Positions 48,501 through 56,870 of a DNA stretch of 64,000 nt are shown here, in pieces. Numbering within the stretch: the stretch's first letter is position 1; every line of letters starts with the position of its first letter. This stretch comes from CAZDCD01 sp964503885 (GTDB taxonomy: Bacteria; Bacteroidota; Bacteroidia; Bacteroidales; UBA10428). Where the stretch lies: assembly GCA_964503885.1 (NCBI GenBank), contig CAZDCD010000001.1, forward strand, positions 186,001 through 250,000. The letters are read 5' to 3'. The notes below the pieces were generated by a model. That model had not been told where the DNA came from. It ran no database searches and worked only from the letters and a program-made list of their open reading frames with translations. A program made the position numbers and the translations under genes.

Positions 48501-48904
48501 AGATTATGCTGATCGGAAAACAGAATACGCTCAAAATTATCATAATCCCTGTTATAAAGGTTTAACCCTTTTCTTGTGGTGGTAATCCAGATGTTGTTTT
48601 TATGATCGCAAAGGATATCGGAAATAAAATTAGCACTAATGCTTGTTGAATCTTCCGGATTATGTGCATAGTTTCTGAACTCATATCCGTCATAACGGCT
48701 TACGCCTGCTGCCGTACCGATCCAGATAAATCCGTTCTGGTCTTTCTCGACAGAGGTAACGGTATTTTGGATCAATCCCTGTTCGGTCGATAAATTGATG
48801 AATTTTATATCAAAAGGGTTATTAAATGATTGTGATAATACTGCCTGAAAAATAGTCAGCAGCATAAACATGAATGTCGTATATGAAAATAGCAATTGTT
48901 TCAC
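45509..48904 (-). CDS. Propeller-type sensor histidine kinase (no receiver, no HTH)
   Basis: 1131 residues from a GTG start (48904). The signal peptide (FMFMLLTIFQAVLS) is followed by about twelve ligand-binding propeller repeats of the form DxxGxIWIGTxxGGLNxF (residues ~40-680), a Y_Y_Y domain (~690-790, ending ATYTNLSPGKYTFHVKGSN), a transmembrane helix near 805-825, a coiled coil (~830-900), HisKA with FSIIAHDLKSPFSSIFGF (His about 911), and HATPase with N-box LISNAVKYTSSGG and NGIGM. Unlike hybrid two-component regulators it ends after the ATPase domain, so a separate response regulator is needed; none is adjacent. The location next to a glycoside phosphorylase and transporter suggests glycan sensing. 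Confidence 0.93.
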   Translation of the reverse strand: MKQLLFSYTTFMFMLLTIFQAVLSQSFNNPFDIKFINLSTEQGLIQNTVTSVEKDQNGFIWIGTAAGVSRYDGYEFRNYAHNPEDSTSISANFISDILCDHKNNIWITTTRKGLNLYNRDYDNFERILFSDQHNLNLIRAIFEDHNHHIWFGTLGSGLVKYDHENGMFVQYVHSVDKKNSIYSDYVTDIDEDENGNLWISQINGAISKFDPEQGTFTNYIYNTSEYNNLFHPFRGKILYDSGTVWICNYPDGLQQFDTATERFYRYPVKTYGKGISNNDVTDIVRFTDEFYLVTVDHGGLNLLDKYKRAFHYYRSDPLKPFTISNDQLLCIYKDDLDIFWIGNYRGGVNLFTPIFNEITNYTYDGTPGGLSAKSVLSILQDSKGKIWVGTDGGGLDILDPKKGVIKVFRNEPGNASSLNSDIILTMLEDSRGKFWIGTYYGGLNEFDPETGRSIRFSSDDPEHYFNSTSINYIYEDRDHNIWVSTLNKGFSIKRNGTRNFENVTTLAGVQLQSLASMYLLEDSRKRIWLGFDDLGIGLFDPKKNTLTNYTNKPGDSNSFSSNSVNFIFEDRQKRIWIGTQNGLNLYAESTGDFIHMDKKYNFHTCMFNTMLQDNNDIFWIGTIVGLIKFDMKSKDIRLYDYSDNLQGNEFNRNAVLKANDGKFYFGGIKGLSAFYPDRMKENLHKPPVEIVEFYIYNKVVKWNTPGSPLKKNIQETDRIDLNYNQNFIGFKYVALNYLHTEKDQYAYYLEPLEKDWNNVGNRRIATYTNLSPGKYTFHVKGSNHDHIWNDIGKSIEIYIEPPFWMTSWFRAIIAVFVIALFYLFYYLRIRNINTQKVLLERRVNEQTKELKLKNQTLYDQTQELNEINTILEERQQRIEEQTVELRSQAETLAITNSELEELNRTKDKFFSIIAHDLKSPFSSIFGFAELLKLKIKILSPEKLDMYINSIYNSSKKIFNLLENLLQWSRAQSKHLKYVPHNLVLNTLIKDVLQLLMDNIKSKNIVIENNTDDHLTVYADHEMINLVLRNLISNAVKYTSSGGKIEISAELKDNMVMVSVKDNGIGMTEARLNNLFRVESSISTEGTDGETGTGLGLLLCKDFIRLNKGEIWAESKENEGTTFYFTIASQSE

Positions 48905-49082
48905 TACATATTAATATTCATTTAAATTAGTGAAAATATGAATAATAAACGCTAAAAATTTGTTTTTAATCAGGCATCCGCTCTTGTTATCCCCTGAACT
49001 CAATCATTTTACATAAAAGTTCCCTGAATAAAACGATAAGTATATTTATAAAGCGGCGTGCGTCATGGAGGTCATTTTAGGA

Positions 49083-49246
49083 GTAATCAATGATCAGTGA
49101 TCGGCAATCAGTAATACGGGGTTAGTGACTTTATGTTGTATGTTGTATAAAAAACTAAACTCATACTTTCATTATCCCTCTATTGCTCTAAACTCAAACT
49201 CACTCTCATTTTCCCTCCTCCTGCTCTATACCCGCGCTCACACTGC
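49083..49246. repeat. Repeat-mosaic spacer (locus 3)
   Basis: Between the two kinase genes (the full spacer is 48905-49246). GTAATCA / GATCAGTGATC words at 49083-49115 belong to the GTAATCAGT family. At 49157-49228 a C/T-rich unit beginning AAACTCA and ending TGCTCT occurs twice with drift (about 33 and 38 bases). The array touches the stop codon of the kinase at 49247. The rest of the spacer (48905-49082) shows nothing recognisable. Confidence 0.8.
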
Positions 49247-52012
49247 CTATCCCAGGTGTTGCTCGATAAGTTCCAGAAGGTCTTTTGAGTTGATCGGTTT
49301 GCTGATAATGTCGGTACAACCTGAAGCAAGAATGTTGCTTTTTTCGCTTTCCATGGCATAGGCTGTCTGGGCAATGATCGGCATAACGCGGTTGAACTTA
49401 CGGATCTCCAGGGTCGCTGAAACACCATCCATGACCGGCAGGTTTATATCCATCAAAACCATATCAAAATCTTGCTGTTTTATCAGGTCAATGGCCTTTT
49501 TCCCGTCGTTTGCCCTGGAAATAACCGCATGATAAGGTTTCAGTACTTCCACAAGATATTCATAGGAAACATCGTGATCTTCCACGATCAGGATTCGCTT
49601 ATTTCGTATTTTTTCCATGGATTTGGATGTGGTGAGGCCTGATGGATTCTTTACCAGGTAAACATCAGAAAGTACCAGCGGAATCGTAAAACAAACCCTG
49701 AATCCTTTGGTATACTCCTCATCTATCCAGATTTTACCACCCATCTTTCGAATGATACCTTTGGATATTGACAGCCCAAGTCCCGTACCGCTGTATTTCC
49801 TGCTTAGGGACTCATCCCCCTGCCTGAATTGATCAAAAACGATATCTTTTTTTCCGGGTTCCACTCCAACGCCTGAATCCTCAACAAAATACATTATCGC
49901 TTTATCGCTCGGATAGCATCCAAGTTTAACATATCCCTTGTCAGTAAATTTAAACCCGTTCCTAATAATATTCATCAACACCTGCTTCAGCCTGAACGGA
50001 TCAGAACGGATGATATCGCGTTCAGTATCTATTTTCAGGTCGGTCACAAGATCGACATGCGATTTTTCGATGGTGGATTTGTACAGCTCAAAAAACTCAA
50101 TGATCTCTGCATTGAGCTTTGAAAGGCTGAAATCTATGGGATATATCTTTAACTGGTTGGATTCAATCAGTGAGATGTCCACAATGTCGTCAATGATCCG
50201 GATTAGCTGATCGCCGTTACTCATGATAAGCTTGATGTACTTATCCTTCTTTTCATCCGTCAACTCTTTGATCCTCAGTAATTCGCTGAAACCAAGTATG
50301 CCATTCAGGGGAGTGCGTATCTCGTGCGACATATTGCCCAGGAATACGGTCTTGAGCCTGTCCGATTCTTCAGCTTTCTCCTTTGCCTGCCTGAGGTTTA
50401 TTTCATACTCCTTCAGAGCAGATATATCGGAATCGACCGCAATTATTTTAGAAACCTTTCCTGATTTGATGTAAGGTGACAGTGTGGTTTGTACCCATTT
50501 TTCCTTGTCCTGACCGGTAACAAGCCGGCTTTCAAAGATAACCGGCTCTTTTTTTGAAATGCATTTATAGAGAAAATCCCGTATTTCTGTATGCGGCACG
50601 ATATCTTCAATAAGGTCTTTTTTATTTTTGATCAGGTCATTCAGCCTTTTTTCATAAAATTTCTCAAATCCCGAATTGCACCATTCAATGCGCCCCTGTT
50701 TATCATAAATGGCTACGGAATTATCCGTTTCACTGGCTACGATCGACAATTTTTCGAGCTCGGTATTGATGACCTCAAGCTCCTTATTTTGGACCTCAAT
50801 CTGGCTGAGGTTTTTTTCTATCGTTTTCTTTGCATTTTCCTGCTCCAGCCTGAAACGCTCAAGAACGGCAATGGTTAATAATATGCTTTCAAGTGTGAAT
50901 CCGAATCTAACGGAATTGACTGTAAAAAAATTATAAGGTAAGACGCCAACTTCTTTTAATGGATAGATAATTGTAAAAACTACCATAACAATAAACGCAA
51001 GCAAGAAATATAATGATGGCATATAATTTTTGTTATAAGACTTAAATGCATATATTGTAAAAATTATAAAGCTTGATCCAAATAAAATTGTAATACCAAA
51101 AACAAACATTGAAATAAAAAATGAAAAGTTAAAAATTGGTAGTATGCCAAAAACTATCATTAGTAATTTTAGGATATTAAGGATTTTGTGTAATCCTGGC
51201 CATTTATTTGAAGATTCGATAAATTTTTGAGCAATGGCAATAAAATACACAACTGCAATTGAAGGAATTAAAATTCGTCCTATATTACTTAACCACTGCC
51301 AACCTAAGTAATAAAGATATCCATCATAGCTTAAAAAGAAAATAGTACTAAATAATATATAAACCAAGTAATATAAATAAATTTTATCTTTTACTATCTG
51401 ATATAAATAAAAGTTAAATATCATGATGAAAATAAATATGCCATATATAATTGCATAGAAGAAATGGTATCCCATATCTTCTTTATAAAAGGATTCTGTT
51501 GTTTGAAAATAAATAGGAACTATATTAGAATCTCCGTTATTATTTGAACAGATAAAATAATTATAGGAAATATTTGGTTTTAATTCAATTTTAAAAAGAA
51601 AAAATCGATGAGGTATTGGTCTTGAATTTTTTTTTCTTAATTCCCCTGTATGAGCTTCATTTTTAATTTTCGAACCTTCAAATTCGTAATAATCCAAATA
51701 ATTCAAATCAGGATTTGAAATAACCAAAAAATAAGTTGCGACCTCAGGAGATAAATTCTTGAGAGAAAATTTAATCCAGCAATTATTTTTATTTAATCCG
51801 AAATTCAAACTTGTCTGATTATTCGATCTGACAAATTTTTTGTTAATCACATCATTGATTTTTAGATTGTTTGTACTATCGATATAAGTGTAGAAGTATG
51901 GATTTAATTTTTCGGTCCGTTTTTGAAAAATTAAAGTATCAATAGAAAAGCATCTAAAATTTAAGAGGAATGTTATAAGAACTAACCCTAAGTACTTAAG
52001 AATATTTATCAT
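49247..52012 (-). CDS. 7TMR-DISM hybrid histidine kinase with receiver domain
   Basis: 921 residues. A signal peptide (ILKYLGLVLITFLLNF) precedes an extracytoplasmic 7TMR-DISMED2-like domain (~30-180). Seven helices lie at ~190-390, a coiled coil follows, then PAS/PAC (~405-540), HisKA with GNMSHEIRTPLNGILGF (His ~560), HATPase (NIIRNGFKFTDKG, DSGVGVEPG, GTGLGLSI), and a receiver domain RILIVEDHDVSYEYL with the phospho-acceptor in DMVLMDINLPVMDG (Asp ~853). There is no DNA-binding output. The part encoding residues 1 to about 370 (50900-52012) is much richer in A+T than the kinase half, as if two sources were joined. The stop sits against the repeat spacer. Confidence 0.93.
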   Translation of the reverse strand: MINILKYLGLVLITFLLNFRCFSIDTLIFQKRTEKLNPYFYTYIDSTNNLKINDVINKKFVRSNNQTSLNFGLNKNNCWIKFSLKNLSPEVATYFLVISNPDLNYLDYYEFEGSKIKNEAHTGELRKKNSRPIPHRFFLFKIELKPNISYNYFICSNNNGDSNIVPIYFQTTESFYKEDMGYHFFYAIIYGIFIFIMIFNFYLYQIVKDKIYLYYLVYILFSTIFFLSYDGYLYYLGWQWLSNIGRILIPSIAVVYFIAIAQKFIESSNKWPGLHKILNILKLLMIVFGILPIFNFSFFISMFVFGITILFGSSFIIFTIYAFKSYNKNYMPSLYFLLAFIVMVVFTIIYPLKEVGVLPYNFFTVNSVRFGFTLESILLTIAVLERFRLEQENAKKTIEKNLSQIEVQNKELEVINTELEKLSIVASETDNSVAIYDKQGRIEWCNSGFEKFYEKRLNDLIKNKKDLIEDIVPHTEIRDFLYKCISKKEPVIFESRLVTGQDKEKWVQTTLSPYIKSGKVSKIIAVDSDISALKEYEINLRQAKEKAEESDRLKTVFLGNMSHEIRTPLNGILGFSELLRIKELTDEKKDKYIKLIMSNGDQLIRIIDDIVDISLIESNQLKIYPIDFSLSKLNAEIIEFFELYKSTIEKSHVDLVTDLKIDTERDIIRSDPFRLKQVLMNIIRNGFKFTDKGYVKLGCYPSDKAIMYFVEDSGVGVEPGKKDIVFDQFRQGDESLSRKYSGTGLGLSISKGIIRKMGGKIWIDEEYTKGFRVCFTIPLVLSDVYLVKNPSGLTTSKSMEKIRNKRILIVEDHDVSYEYLVEVLKPYHAVISRANDGKKAIDLIKQQDFDMVLMDINLPVMDGVSATLEIRKFNRVMPIIAQTAYAMESEKSNILASGCTDIISKPINSKDLLELIEQHLG

Positions 52013-52268
52013 GCAGGTTAATTAAATTAAAGATCCTATATTAAATTTACTAAAATCTAATTGTATCAGAAAGGAATAATAAACATTTTTCTTATAATTA
52101 CAAGAAATTCGAGTTACCTTTTGGTTTATTAATTCGTTTAATCATGGATTTACTTTTTCAAGTCAAACTAATTTTTTGTAAATATGCATTTACACCTAAA
52201 TATATTATAAATATATTATTGATAAAGATTTTTTCTTAAATCCAAGAAAAAAATAATAAAACACAGAT

Positions 52269-53612
52269 ATGAACAGTTTGCAAAGGTATTATTACAAGGA
52301 AAAAGATTTAATCAAAGATATTATTTTTCAAGTATCTGAAAGTAACCATATTGACTCTGAAAAATATTCTCTTTTTGAAATCTTATATGATGAAAAACTT
52401 GATCATTTACAATTTCAGGAAAGAATTAATATATTGAACAGTTGGTTAGCAGACAATAATAAAAAATATACGGCAACAGATAGAAGAATTGTAGAAAATG
52501 GATGCCAGACATATGTGAAAATCAAAAATACTGTCACTAATGAAGAGCAGACTCTACTAAATTTATCATCTAATGATTATTTAAAACTAACACAACACCC
52601 AAGAATTAAAAAAACTGTGACTGAAGCAATTCAAAAATATGGATTGGGTGCAGGAACTTCTTCAATAACTACAGGCACAACGAGAATGCATAGAAGGTTA
52701 GAAGAAAAAATAGCTTTTTTTAAAGGTTGTGAGGATTCACTTGTTCAATCATCAGGCTATGCAACCAATCTGGGAGTTATTAGTGCATTGTTAGGTGAGA
52801 ACGATATCGGCATTTTTGATTCTTATTCTCATGCTAGTTTGCTTGATGGACTAACTTTAGCTAATGCTAATAAAGTTTTCTTTTTACATAATGATATGAA
52901 TTCTCTGGAATCTATGCTTAAAAGAACTCAGAAAGATTTCATAAATAGAATGGTAATTGTCGAAGGGCTTTATAGTATGGATGGAGACATTGCACCTCTG
53001 GATAAGATCCTTGATCTGGCTCAAAAATACAATGCATGGCTGCTTGTGGATGATGCACATGCCACGGGAGTGCTGGGTAAAAACGGAAGAGGAACCATTG
53101 AACATTTTAATCTTGAGGGACAGATCGATGTGGTCACCGGCACCTTCAGCAAATCCATCGGAGGTGTCGGCGGTTTTGTTGCCGGTAAAAAAGACCTCAT
53201 CAATTATTTGAGGTTATCAAGCAGGTCATATATTTTTTCAGCGGCTGCTTTTATTCCAACGATAGTAGCAGCCTTCGAAGCTTTTAACATAATTGAAGAG
53301 GAATCTGAATTAAGAAAAAAATTATGGGATAACACGAAATATATGCATCAAAAATTAATCGAATTTGGTTTTAACATAGGTGGAACTGAAACATGTATTT
53401 TCCCTTTATATATTGGTAATAACAAAAAGGTTTTAGAATTAACACAAAGGTTGCAAAATAATGGTTATTTAGTTAATCCTGTTATATACCCTGCTGTTCC
53501 TATGGAAAGATCACGAATCAGATTTGCAGTTACTTCTGAAAACACAAAGGAACAACTTGATAATTTTCTTTTTACTCTAAAAAAAATTGCTGTGGATTTA
53601 GACATTTTATAA
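52269..53612 (+). CDS. Alpha-oxoamine synthase family PLP enzyme (AONS / serine palmitoyltransferase-like)
   Basis: 447 residues. Residues 1-75 are an N-terminal extension without recognised domain. From LLNLSSNDYLKLTQHPRI onward the fold matches the family that condenses an amino acid with an acyl thioester, losing CO2 (8-amino-7-oxononanoate, ketobutyrate, sphinganine, capnine precursor and related synthases). YGLGAGTSSITTGT, SHASLLDG, LLVDDAHATGVLG (Asp261-His264) and GTFSKSIGGVGGF with PLP Lys295 are intact. The gene is AT-rich, except for a patch at about 52975-53215 covering the cofactor site. It converges on a radical SAM / ligase / ACP operon with 12 bases between stops. I infer an acyl-ACP-using lipid or ketoamine synthase; biotin synthesis is less likely, as no bio genes are near. 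Confidence 0.85.
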   Translation: MNSLQRYYYKEKDLIKDIIFQVSESNHIDSEKYSLFEILYDEKLDHLQFQERINILNSWLADNNKKYTATDRRIVENGCQTYVKIKNTVTNEEQTLLNLSSNDYLKLTQHPRIKKTVTEAIQKYGLGAGTSSITTGTTRMHRRLEEKIAFFKGCEDSLVQSSGYATNLGVISALLGENDIGIFDSYSHASLLDGLTLANANKVFFLHNDMNSLESMLKRTQKDFINRMVIVEGLYSMDGDIAPLDKILDLAQKYNAWLLVDDAHATGVLGKNGRGTIEHFNLEGQIDVVTGTFSKSIGGVGGFVAGKKDLINYLRLSSRSYIFSAAAFIPTIVAAFEAFNIIEEESELRKKLWDNTKYMHQKLIEFGFNIGGTETCIFPLYIGNNKKVLELTQRLQNNGYLVNPVIYPAVPMERSRIRFAVTSENTKEQLDNFLFTLKKIAVDLDIL

Positions 53613-53624
53613 TGTGGATTTAAT

Positions 53625-54953
53625 TTAAGCCCAACGTCCTTTTAAATTTTTAAAATTTTGAAACATGTGCATATTACGCTTCAATGATATGTCGTCATTA
53701 TAAATTTCATCATACAGCTTTATAATTTCTTTCTCTGCTTTTTCTTTATTAATGTTTTTATGTTTAAAATTTAGACTGTAAAAGCTGAAGTTATCCCAAA
53801 AACTGTTCTTAAAGAATCTATTTTCAAATTTCATTTTTTCATATAACTCGCTACCGGGTAAAGGTGTCAGTATTGTAAAATGACCCGAAATATTGTTTTT
53901 TATGACAAAATCCTTAATCTTGCCAAATGAAGTTAAATCATCATTTTCAAATCCGATTATAAATGATCCGAATACCAAAATACCATGTTCATGGATTTTT
54001 TTTATACTTTCTGTATAGGTATTTAATTGATTCATTTTCCATTTATTAGTATTTATTTCACTTAAACTTTTTTGATTTGTACTTTCAAATCCGATTAACA
54101 TTAATATACATCCACTTCTATACGCTAAATCAAGAAGTTCTTCATCGTTTGCTACTTTTATATCCGTTTGTACAACGTAAGAAATTTTTAACGGTAAAAT
54201 CTCTTTAAGCAAAGCTTTACTAAATTGGCGATCAATAAAAAAATTGTCATCTACAAATAATAATAATGAATCAAATTTAAGTTTTTGCAAGTATTCAATT
54301 TCTTTTATAATCTGAGAAATCTTTTTTTTCCTAATGACCTTACCATAAAATTCAGGTACAATACAAAAATTGCAACTGCGCGGGCAACCACGGGTAGCTT
54401 GAATTGGTATTAAACTAGTATAGGCATCATTTAATTTATATTGATGATATTTTAATAAATCATATTTTGGTATGGGTATATTTTCCAGATTTAAAAAGTT
54501 ACTATTTTGATAAATTCTTTTTTCTTTTCCTTTTTTTAAGTCTCTAAGATAATTGCTCCATTGCTCTTCAGCTTCTCCAATAATGACTGTATCAACATAT
54601 TTAAGTGCTTCGTCGGGTAGAACAGAGGCATGAATACCACCCATTACTACAGGTATATTTTTTCTTTTAAACTCTCGAGCAATTTTATATGCCCTAAAAG
54701 CTTGTTGAGACATAGCAGTGATACCCACTAAATCAAATTTTTCATTGAAATCAATTTTCTCTATATGTTCGTCAATTATTTTTATTTCAACTTCTTGTGG
54801 AGTAATTGAAGCCAAAGTGATAAGATTTAGAGGGGGAGAAAGGTAAGGTTTATAATTTTTTTTATTTCTTTTGTACATTTCATACATATGTATTTCAGAA
54901 TTAGAATATGTACTTGGATTAATTAAAGCAATTTTTTTTAGTTTTCTTATCAT
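53625..54953 (-). CDS. B12-binding-domain radical SAM protein
   Basis: 442 residues. The N-terminal ~140 residues form a cobalamin-binding-type Rossmann domain (FDLVGITAMSQQAFRAYKIA, VMGGIHASVLPDEAL) without the DxHxxG histidine motif. The radical SAM domain starts at ATRGCPRSCNFC (CxxxCxxC, near 200), followed by LLLFVDDNFF and IGFESTNQKSL. A ~70-residue tail closes it. The domain order matches class B methylases and the BchE / HpnJ-type enzymes, which act on lipids, cofactors or unactivated carbons. It is the last gene of an ACP-ligase-radical SAM operon (24 bases after the ligase). The gene is the most AT-rich of the group. Confidence 0.88.
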   Translation of the reverse strand: MIRKLKKIALINPSTYSNSEIHMYEMYKRNKKNYKPYLSPPLNLITLASITPQEVEIKIIDEHIEKIDFNEKFDLVGITAMSQQAFRAYKIAREFKRKNIPVVMGGIHASVLPDEALKYVDTVIIGEAEEQWSNYLRDLKKGKEKRIYQNSNFLNLENIPIPKYDLLKYHQYKLNDAYTSLIPIQATRGCPRSCNFCIVPEFYGKVIRKKKISQIIKEIEYLQKLKFDSLLLFVDDNFFIDRQFSKALLKEILPLKISYVVQTDIKVANDEELLDLAYRSGCILMLIGFESTNQKSLSEINTNKWKMNQLNTYTESIKKIHEHGILVFGSFIIGFENDDLTSFGKIKDFVIKNNISGHFTILTPLPGSELYEKMKFENRFFKNSFWDNFSFYSLNFKHKNINKEKAEKEIIKLYDEIYNDDISLKRNMHMFQNFKNLKGRWA

Positions 54954-54977
54954 CTTTTTTCCTTTTTATATTTTCAG

Positions 54978-56342
54978 TTATTCAAATAGCCATCTTTTAG
55001 GAAGCGTAATATTGTTGATATTTTCCTGGCACCATTTTTTGTATTCTTCCTGTGCTTTAATGGAGTTATCGTTTAACCTCATCCTGGAGCATATAATTTG
55101 TCCCTGTAAAACAGACTCTTCACTGTAAATTGAAACATCAACAGCATTTTTATTCACCATCATCATCCGTTCCAGTTTTTTGGGATACACTTTATTTCCT
55201 GCAACATTGATCATGTTTTTTTTCAATCCGCAGAAGTATATCAATCCATCTTTGTCAATCTTACCACTATCGCCGGTATGAAACCAGCCGTTTCTCATGG
55301 CATTTTCCGTTGTTTCCTCCCGGTTAAAATAACCTTTAAATACCAGGTCACCCTTAATGCATATCTCACCCACCAGGCCGGGAGCACATTCCTTCTGATC
55401 TTCATCGAAAATACGGATATCAGAATCAGCAAGAGGCCTACCCACACTCTCAATATTGGGTTCATCGTCTGAAAAATTGAAGGTACATGCAGGCGAAGTT
55501 TCGGTGAGTCCATATCCCTCCTGTATCTTATGGTTTGTTTTGGCATAGAAATTTTCAAAAATAAATGAGGTGAGCTTGTTGCCTCCCGAAACACACATCT
55601 TAACATTTCTCAGAAGATAGCCGACTCCTTCTGATTTGCTGATTATATAATATACCGACGGCACAGAATAAAGGTGCGTGACCTTATATTTCATCACCTC
55701 ATCGAGAGTATCCTGTATTTTCATCAGGTTTAATTCGGTAATCACCGAAACACCGCCTGAGTGGGTTGATACCAGTACACCCAACACCAGACCGTATAAG
55801 TGAGAAAAGGGAAGAAGGGAATAAGATACTGAATGCTCATCAAGATGGTTGGCTTTGATAATCGCATCAACCTCTGTCATCAGGTTTTTTTCGGTAAGCA
55901 TGGCTCCTTTGGAATAGCCGTCTTCGGCATTTGTATAGGCAAGTGTACAGACACCGGAGAGCTCGGAGTAAATGATGAACGATTTTTTTGAACTCCTGAA
56001 AATTACTTCTTCCTCATAGTTGAACCCGGTGGTGCTGTTGTTAATAAACAGAATTGCTGCCGGATCAATATCATCGATGACCTCTGCCACTTCCATTGAT
56101 TTCCATTCGGGATCAAGTACAGCGGCAATCTTACCGGATCTCAGAATGGCATGATAGGCAATAACCGATTTAATGTGGTTATATGCGGTCATCAGGATAA
56201 ACGGAGAATCTGAACGGATATTTGAGTCAATATAGTTCGCCAGGTGATCTATGGCATTGTTCAACTCCATTTTATCGTACCTTATCCCCTTAAAAATAAT
56301 ACACCGGAAATTAAGCATTCTGCTCAAACCAAAATCAGTCAT
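54978..56342 (-). CDS. Atypical adenylate-forming acyl-CoA / acyl-ACP ligase
   Basis: 454 residues of the ANL superfamily. The adenylation core is present: GYGLTETSPACTF near 278, GWFHTGDSGKIDKDGLIYFCG near 358, and KKNMINVAGNKVYPKKLE near 380. Two hallmarks are degenerate. The ATP-binding loop normally S/T-S/T-G-T-T-G-x-P-K-G reads YTNAEDGYSKGAM, and the chain ends TLPKRWLFE without a clear catalytic-lysine motif (PxGKxxR) at the C-terminus. An ACP gene lies 47 bases upstream and a radical SAM gene 24 bases downstream. I infer loading of a fatty or other acid onto that ACP, with possible altered chemistry. Confidence 0.82.
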   Translation of the reverse strand: MTDFGLSRMLNFRCIIFKGIRYDKMELNNAIDHLANYIDSNIRSDSPFILMTAYNHIKSVIAYHAILRSGKIAAVLDPEWKSMEVAEVIDDIDPAAILFINNSTTGFNYEEEVIFRSSKKSFIIYSELSGVCTLAYTNAEDGYSKGAMLTEKNLMTEVDAIIKANHLDEHSVSYSLLPFSHLYGLVLGVLVSTHSGGVSVITELNLMKIQDTLDEVMKYKVTHLYSVPSVYYIISKSEGVGYLLRNVKMCVSGGNKLTSFIFENFYAKTNHKIQEGYGLTETSPACTFNFSDDEPNIESVGRPLADSDIRIFDEDQKECAPGLVGEICIKGDLVFKGYFNREETTENAMRNGWFHTGDSGKIDKDGLIYFCGLKKNMINVAGNKVYPKKLERMMMVNKNAVDVSIYSEESVLQGQIICSRMRLNDNSIKAQEEYKKWCQENINNITLPKRWLFE

Positions 56343-56389
56343 AATTCAACAATTAATTCAAGAAAAACAATAAAACTCAATACTTCTGA

Positions 56390-56638
56390 TCAGGGTTTGA
56401 TACGGGTAAGCTGCTCGTCGAGCATTTTCATGAATGCGCCGCCTGTTTTCGCAGTCATCATGCTGAGGGGTAATTCCACACCCAGTTCGGCTTCGAGCGA
56501 GGCGAACAACTCTACAATTTGTATTGAATCAAGGTTCAGCTGGGATTTCAGATCATCATCGGGATCAAGATTTATAATTTCTTTGCCTGTTACTTTATTA
56601 ATTACTTTGATTACACGCGTCTTTGTTTCTACATCCAT
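56390..56638 (-). CDS. Acyl carrier protein, cluster-specific
   Basis: 82 residues from ATG 56638 (MDVETKTRVIKVINKV). A longer frame to 56719 adds residues with no match and is rejected. The phosphopantetheine site is the serine in LNLDSIQIVELFASLE near residue 36, with the acidic helix II expected of carrier proteins. It heads the ligase / radical SAM operon. It is not near fabD/fabG/fabF genes, so it is not the housekeeping ACP. A dedicated carrier for the substrate of the ligase and probably of the convergent alpha-oxoamine synthase is the likely role. Confidence 0.9.
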   Translation of the reverse strand: MDVETKTRVIKVINKVTGKEIINLDPDDDLKSQLNLDSIQIVELFASLEAELGVELPLSMMTAKTGGAFMKMLDEQLTRIKP

Positions 56639-56870
56639 AGTACTGAAATTATGAAATAAGAGAATCATATTGTGCAGATGAAACATAAAGATACGATAAA
56701 ATCCCGAGAAACAGCACATACAAAATAAATATTTTACATTATCTCAGTTCTGATTAGCAGCTAATTATATAATCTGTTTAAACAATAAGATGAAATACTA
56801 CACAAAATCAGGTATACATAAGCATATTCGTTACCCTTCCTAACGTGATCATGTATGATAAAAATCACGA

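Noticed and set aside
52269..56638. Interpretation as a biotin synthesis cluster
   Set aside because: Only the synthase fits; bioA, bioB and bioD homologues are absent, and the radical SAM protein has a B12-type domain rather than the BioB architecture.
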